Below, piece after piece: positions 6,812 through 10,208 of a stretch of DNA of 10,208 nucleotides (positions within the stretch are counted from its first letter, which is position 1; each line of letters starts with the position of its first letter). The position numbers were made by a program, and so were the translations under genes. This stretch comes from Pseudomonadota bacterium (lineage in GTDB: Bacteria > Pseudomonadota > Alphaproteobacteria > Rhizobiales > Beijerinckiaceae): NCBI GenBank assembly GCA_028876585.1, contig JAGWRL010000054.1, forward strand, positions 1-10,208. The letters run 5' to 3'. A model generated the notes under the pieces. The model made no database searches and had not been told where the DNA came from. It saw nothing but the letters and a program-made list of their open reading frames with translations.

Positions 6812-7450
6812 TCAGGCGCGCGCGCGGCGCGGTTGAGCGCAGGCGCCAGCCATGCCGAGCAGCAGCTTGGTCATGGTCTCGGCGATTTCCTCTGAGGACA
6901 GCCGGCCATCGGGGCGGAACCAGAAGGCCGACCATGTCACCGCGCCGCCAATGCCGAGCGCCGCCAAGCCGGCGTCGTCGATCTCGAACTCGCCCGTCGC
7001 GACGCCGCGCTCCAGAAGCTTCGTCATCTTGCCGAAGAACTCGCGCCGCATTTCGCCGAGCCGCCGCGCATCGCTCGAATCGAGGTTCTTCTCCTCGCGC
7101 ACATAGACGGCGATATGCTTCTGCACCCCGAGCACCGCCGTGACGTAATCGCGCGCGAAGGCCTCCAGGCTCTCGCGCGGGCCCTTGCGCCGCGCCAGCA
7201 CCGCATCGAGCGCCTGCGAGGCGGCCAGCACGCCGCGCAGGCAGATTTCCGCCAGCAATTCCGCCTTGGAGCCGAAATTGGCGTAGACGAAGGGCTTGGT
7301 CATGCCTAAGCGGTCGGCGACCTCGTCGAGCGTCGTGTTTTCGTAGCCCTTGGCGTAAAACAGATCGACAGCCGCGCCGAGCGTGCGCTCGCGCTTCAGG
7401 GCGGCGACCTCTTCGCGGATCTTGACTGTGGCGACGCTTGGTTTGGCCAT
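6812..7450 (-). CDS. TetR/AcrR-family transcriptional regulator
   Basis: The 212-aa protein begins with a helical extension and then a TetR-type DNA-binding domain (about 18-64). The helix-turn-helix core is TTLDEVADRLGMTKPFVYANF (39-59), with the family's 'FxxKGYENTTLDEVA' lead-in. The rest is the helical ligand-binding and dimer domain. Its end, 'WFRPDGRLSSEEIAETM' (177-193), resembles TetR regulators of acyl-CoA catabolism such as KstR2 and FadR types, which sense CoA thioesters. That resemblance is from memory and suggests, but does not prove, a CoA-ester ligand. The gene lies 34 nt after the 177-aa hotdog gene and 123 bp ahead of the monooxygenase, on the same strand as everything else, so it may be co-transcribed with block A. 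The ribosome site is weak (GGAAA, about 9 nt from ATG). It probably represses block B, and perhaps block A through a promoter outside the window. Confidence 0.92.
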   Translation of the reverse strand: MAKPSVATVKIREEVAALKRERTLGAAVDLFYAKGYENTTLDEVADRLGMTKPFVYANFGSKAELLAEICLRGVLAASQALDAVLARRKGPRESLEAFARDYVTAVLGVQKHIAVYVREEKNLDSSDARRLGEMRREFFGKMTKLLERGVATGEFEIDDAGLAALGIGGAVTWSAFWFRPDGRLSSEEIAETMTKLLLGMAGACAQPRRARA

Positions 7451-7484
7451 GATGTTTGTTTCCGGGTCGGACTGGGCCGAGGAA

Positions 7485-8018
7485 TCATCGCGACAGGATA
7501 TCCCTCACTTCGCGGAAATAGCGCAATCCGCTTCCGACGTCAGTAACCGTCACCTCGTGACGGACGTAGCGACGCTCCCGCTTCACGAACTTGTCGATCG
7601 CCTTCGCCGTGATCCTGACCGTCGCGCCGATCGGAATCGGCGCCAGAATTTCCGAATCGTGGAACGTATGGATCGAGCCGATGGCGAACGGCTTGGTGTG
7701 ATCGAATTGCACCGACAGCACGAAATGCGAAACCAGCAGCGGCGGCGCGATGGCGCCGCCAAACGGGGACTCCCCGGCAATCGCCCAGGTGTTCATCCGC
7801 CAGCCTTCGTACCAGGAATTGTAATCCTCCACGGCGTCGGCGTAGAGGATCGCCAGTTCCGGCGTGATTGTGAGATCGCGCGACAGTTCGTCGCCGATCG
7901 CAATCATGTCCCAGTAGGTCTCGCATTTCTCTTCCAGACTCTGCACGAAGGCGCGGGTCTGCTCCACCTGAACCGAGGTCATCGGCCGAAGGTCGTCGGT
8001 CTGCGGTTGCCGGCTCAC
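7485..8018 (-). CDS. MaoC-like hotdog protein, probable hydratase subunit (177 aa, GTG start)
   Basis: A GTG at 8016-8018 with a strong ribosome site opens 177 codons. Residues about 45-177 look like a MaoC-type hotdog domain: 'ITPELAILYADAVEDYNSWY' (51-70), the central-helix segment 'SPFGGAIAPPLLVSHFVLSVQF' (84-105), then beta strands including 'PIPIGATVRITAKAIDKF'. The segment that holds the Asp-x4-His dyad of (R)-enoyl-CoA hydratases is D65-YNSW-Y70 here: Asp is kept and His is Tyr. It follows a second small hotdog gene by 26 nt, and paired small MaoC proteins often form heteromers (the known case is ChsH1-ChsH2 of steroid catabolism). A likely role is hydration of an enoyl-CoA made by the acyl-CoA dehydrogenase, jointly with its partner. 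The frame extends far upstream through shadow sequence overlapping the partner gene, so the long version was rejected. Confidence 0.85.
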   Translation of the reverse strand: MSRQPQTDDLRPMTSVQVEQTRAFVQSLEEKCETYWDMIAIGDELSRDLTITPELAILYADAVEDYNSWYEGWRMNTWAIAGESPFGGAIAPPLLVSHFVLSVQFDHTKPFAIGSIHTFHDSEILAPIPIGATVRITAKAIDKFVKRERRYVRHEVTVTDVGSGLRYFREVRDILSR

Positions 8019-8024
8019 AATAGT

Positions 8025-8031
8025 CTCCTTC
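8025..8031 (-). promoter_or_regulatory. Ribosome binding site that fixes the GTG start of the 177-aa hotdog gene
   Basis: The minus strand reads GAAGGAG, six bases (ACTATT), then GTG. It decides against the long upstream extension and against the in-frame ATG 12 codons downstream. Confidence 0.7.
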
Positions 8032-8044
8032 GTTGAGGGCGGGA

Positions 8045-8479
8045 TCAGACGCCGACATCCACTTCGACGAAGCCGATGGTTTTGACCTCGCCCGCCTCGT
8101 TGTCGGCCCAAATCTCTGTCTTGAAGCGGAAGCCGTCGCCTTTCGGCGTCTTCTCGCGCACGACGCCGTGGGTGGCGATGATCTCGTTGGCGTAGGTCGA
8201 GGCGACATATTTGCATTGCATACGTGCGCCGCGGAAGAAGTCGGGCCCGAAATAGTTGACGCACATCTCTGCGAGATAGGCCGATGACATCTCGCCGGTC
8301 TGAATCGGCGCCTTCAGCCCGGTCTCGGCGGCGTAGACGGGGTCCCAGTGATTGGGGTTGAAACGTCCCCACAGCCGCGAGCCCATCAACTGAATGGCGG
8401 CCTTCTTCTTCACGCCGATAAGTTCGAACCCGACCGGCGTGTCGCGCGTCACGCGCGGCGGAGCGTCCATTGTCGTCAT
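8045..8479 (-). CDS. MaoC-like hotdog protein, probable hydratase subunit (144 aa)
   Basis: The 144-aa product is about the length of one single-hotdog MaoC domain. Its centre, 'RFNPNHWDPVYAAETG' (39-54), matches the family's 'GDFNPIHxDxxYA' hydratase motif, followed by 'APIQTGEMSSAYLAEM' on the central helix. The catalytic His is kept (H44), but the Asp five residues before it, D31 in the Aeromonas caviae (R)-hydratase, is Arg (R39). Later strands hold 'MQCKYVASTYANEI' and end in 'TIGFVEVDVGV'. The ATG at 8477-8479 has AGGAA seven bases upstream and lies 13 nt after the acyl-CoA synthetase stop; an ATG three codons downstream is less well placed. Upstream in-frame codons overlap the ligase gene and were excluded. 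It probably forms a heteromer with the 177-aa neighbour. A non-catalytic binding role or a thioesterase-like role are alternatives. Confidence 0.87.
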   Translation of the reverse strand: MTTMDAPPRVTRDTPVGFELIGVKKKAAIQLMGSRLWGRFNPNHWDPVYAAETGLKAPIQTGEMSSAYLAEMCVNYFGPDFFRGARMQCKYVASTYANEIIATHGVVREKTPKGDGFRFKTEIWADNEAGEVKTIGFVEVDVGV

Positions 8480-8492
8480 TGCGATTTCCTGA

Positions 8493-10193
8493 CTAGCTGG
8501 ATAGGCCAAGCTGCTTGATCGCCCGTTCGCTGAGCAGGAACTTGCGCGCCCGCCCCGAAGGCGTCGTCGGCAGATCCTCCATGGCGATCGGCAACACATA
8601 TTTGGGAACCTTGAACCGCGCGAGCCGCTCGGCGCAAAGGCCAATCAACTCCTCCGGCGTCGCGGACTGGCCCCGCCGCAGCACGACGAACGCGGCTCCG
8701 GCCTCGCCCATTTTCCGGTCGGGAACGGGAACGACATGCGCCTGAAGCACCGCGGGATGGCTGACGAGCACATCCTCCACCTCGGTGGGCAGCACCTGTT
8801 CGGCCCCGCAGCGATAGGTCTCCTTGCGCCGACCCACCAGCGCGAGATAGCCGTCGGCGTCGAACCGCCCGAGGTCGCCGGTTCGGAACCAACCTTGCGC
8901 GTCGAACGCCTCGGCCGTCGCCTCGGGCTTGTTGTAATAGCCCTGCGTGACGCCTGGGCCTTTCGCCATCAGTTCGCCGACCTCGCCGGGGCCGCAAACG
9001 CGCCCCGTTTCGGGATCAACCACCCGATAGTCAACCAGCTTGCCGCCAAGTTCCGCATCGCCCGCCGGTCCGGCGTCGCGCAGCCGCCCGTTGCTGAACA
9101 GGCGCTCGCGCGGATCGTCGGGCCGTGTCAGCGTCGTCGTCGCCGTGACTTCCGTCATGCCGTAGCCGGTAGTGACTTCGACCGGATGCAGCAGGTCGAA
9201 GATGTCGTTCCAAATGCCAGGGGGCGAGCGCTGACCGGAAGAAATGACGGCGCGCAAACTCGCAAGCGCGCGCGGCCGCGCGCGTTGCTCGTCGAGCAGC
9301 GCGAGCGTCATCGTCGGCGCCAGCAGCACGTCGTCGGCGCGGTGCGCGTCGATGGCGTCGAGGGTTGCGGCCGGATCGAACTGAAGCTGCGGAATGATCG
9401 CCCCGCCGACGAATGGGACCGTCAGCATGCCCTCGACATAACCATAGACGTGATACATCGGCAGCGAGAACGTGACCCGCCAACCCTCATCGAAGGCGCG
9501 CGAATGGACGCTGCTGAAGGCCGCGCGCAGCAGCATGTCGTGGGTCAGCATCACGCCCTTCGGCGAGCCCGTCGTCCCCGAGGTGTAGATGAGATCGCAA
9601 ACGGAATGGGGATCAGCGTCGGCAATTCCGATAAAGGGCGCGGACGTCTGCAACAGCGACGAAAAGGGCGTCGCGCCCGAGCGCGGCGTGTCGCCGGAGG
9701 CGGGGAAGACCACCACGCGCTTCAGCCGCGGCAGCGCTTCGCCTCCGCCCGAGCGCTCCCAGCCGGGCGCCAGTTCGTCGAGCGCTTTCAGATAATCGAG
9801 GCCGCGGAACCGATCCATGGTGACGAGCAGCGCCGCGTCGGACTGGCGCAGCACGTAGCCGAGCTCGTCGCGCCTATTGAGGAAATTGATCGGAACGCAG
9901 GTCGCGCCGACACGGGCGATCGCATATTTCAGCGCGACGAAATCGGGGAAATTGGCGAGCACGACGGCGACGTGATCGCCCCGCCGCACGCCCAACTCAT
10001 GCAACGCGGCGGCGATGCGCTGCGAGCGCTGCCTGATCTCGGCGTAGGTCAGGCTTTGCGCGTCCGTCACGACATAATCGCGCATCGGAAACGCCGCCGC
10101 CGCATGATCCAGCGCCGCATCGATCGTGCGCGGCGTCCATCCGGGAAACCGCGCCCTTAAGGCCTCTTGCCGCTCCGCGACCGTCGCGAGCAT
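8493..10193 (-). CDS. AMP-forming acyl-CoA synthetase with altered A10 motif
   Basis: This 566-aa ANL-superfamily protein resembles fatty-acid/aryl acid CoA ligases. It has A3 YTSGTTGSPKG (203-213), A5 YGMTE (344-348), A7 GWFRTGD (D440) and the hinge/A8 region from about R455 to E473, reading GRRKETYRCGAEQVLPTEVE. The A8 segment has 'YRCGAEQVLP' where 'ISGGENIYP' or similar is more usual. At A10, where a Lys in 'SGK' normally contacts the carboxylate and ATP during adenylation, the sequence is TPSGRARKF: R548 replaces Lys, with another Lys at 551. The CGG codon needs at least two base changes from AAG or AAA, so a single read error is unlikely. The ATG has GGAGGAGG seven bases upstream, at the window edge. 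It is the first visible gene of block A and would activate a carboxylic acid for the hotdog proteins' pathway; substrate unknown. Confidence 0.92.
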   Translation of the reverse strand: MLATVAERQEALRARFPGWTPRTIDAALDHAAAAFPMRDYVVTDAQSLTYAEIRQRSQRIAAALHELGVRRGDHVAVVLANFPDFVALKYAIARVGATCVPINFLNRRDELGYVLRQSDAALLVTMDRFRGLDYLKALDELAPGWERSGGGEALPRLKRVVVFPASGDTPRSGATPFSSLLQTSAPFIGIADADPHSVCDLIYTSGTTGSPKGVMLTHDMLLRAAFSSVHSRAFDEGWRVTFSLPMYHVYGYVEGMLTVPFVGGAIIPQLQFDPAATLDAIDAHRADDVLLAPTMTLALLDEQRARPRALASLRAVISSGQRSPPGIWNDIFDLLHPVEVTTGYGMTEVTATTTLTRPDDPRERLFSNGRLRDAGPAGDAELGGKLVDYRVVDPETGRVCGPGEVGELMAKGPGVTQGYYNKPEATAEAFDAQGWFRTGDLGRFDADGYLALVGRRKETYRCGAEQVLPTEVEDVLVSHPAVLQAHVVPVPDRKMGEAGAAFVVLRRGQSATPEELIGLCAERLARFKVPKYVLPIAMEDLPTTPSGRARKFLLSERAIKQLGLSS

Positions 10194-10200
10194 TCGCCCG

Positions 10201-10208
10201 CCTCCTCC
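10201..10208 (-). promoter_or_regulatory. Ribosome binding site of the block-A acyl-CoA synthetase
   Basis: The minus strand reads GGAGGAGG, seven bases, then ATG. It touches the window end, so the promoter and any upstream genes of block A are not visible. Confidence 0.6.

Noticed and set aside
8736..10160. Long plus-strand open frame (about 474 codons) opposite the acyl-CoA synthetase
   Set aside because: Same GC-driven antisense effect: Arg/His-rich, no motif, and the opposite strand encodes a ligase with complete core motifs.

Overview
The window is GC-rich DNA with GC biased to third codon positions, few gaps between genes, and every real gene on the minus strand. Composition and gene content suggest an alphaproteobacterium, possibly Hyphomicrobiales. 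That is an inference from style, because the window holds no rRNA or phylogenetic marker. I saw no mobile element, tRNA, CRISPR array or integration scar.

Read in the direction of transcription (high to low coordinates), there are two blocks. Block A (10193 to 6812) encodes an acyl-CoA synthetase, two consecutive MaoC-like hotdog proteins (144 and 177 aa) and a TetR-family regulator. Block B (6688 to 1) follows a 123-bp AT-richer gap with a candidate promoter and a 12-bp perfect palindrome. It encodes a type I Baeyer-Villiger monooxygenase, a short-chain dehydrogenase, a 3-hydroxyacyl-CoA dehydrogenase, an acyl-CoA dehydrogenase, a second acyl-CoA synthetase, and a double-domain SnoaL/NTF2-like protein cut by the window edge. 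Block B is tightly packed: overlaps of 4 and 8 nt, then gaps of 19, 6 and 3 nt. It therefore looks like one translationally coupled operon.

Together the genes read as a catabolic module. The SDR could oxidise a secondary or cyclic alcohol to a ketone. The BVMO could insert oxygen to give an ester or lactone. After hydrolysis the acid could be activated by a CoA ligase and go through a beta-oxidation round: acyl-CoA dehydrogenase, MaoC hydratase, 3-hydroxyacyl-CoA dehydrogenase. The substrate cannot be read from the sequence; an alicyclic, terpenoid or sterol-like compound is plausible. No thiolase, esterase/lactonase, hydroxylase or transporter lies in the window, so the pathway is incomplete here.

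The most notable details are active-site substitutions. The two hotdog proteins carry complementary halves of the Asp-x4-His hydratase dyad. The first acyl-CoA synthetase has Arg in place of the A10 catalytic Lys. The 3-hydroxyacyl-CoA dehydrogenase has Ser at the conserved Asn. The acyl-CoA dehydrogenase lacks the C-terminal catalytic Glu but has one at the alternative helix-G position. The BVMO has Phe where a conserved NADPH-site Trp is expected.
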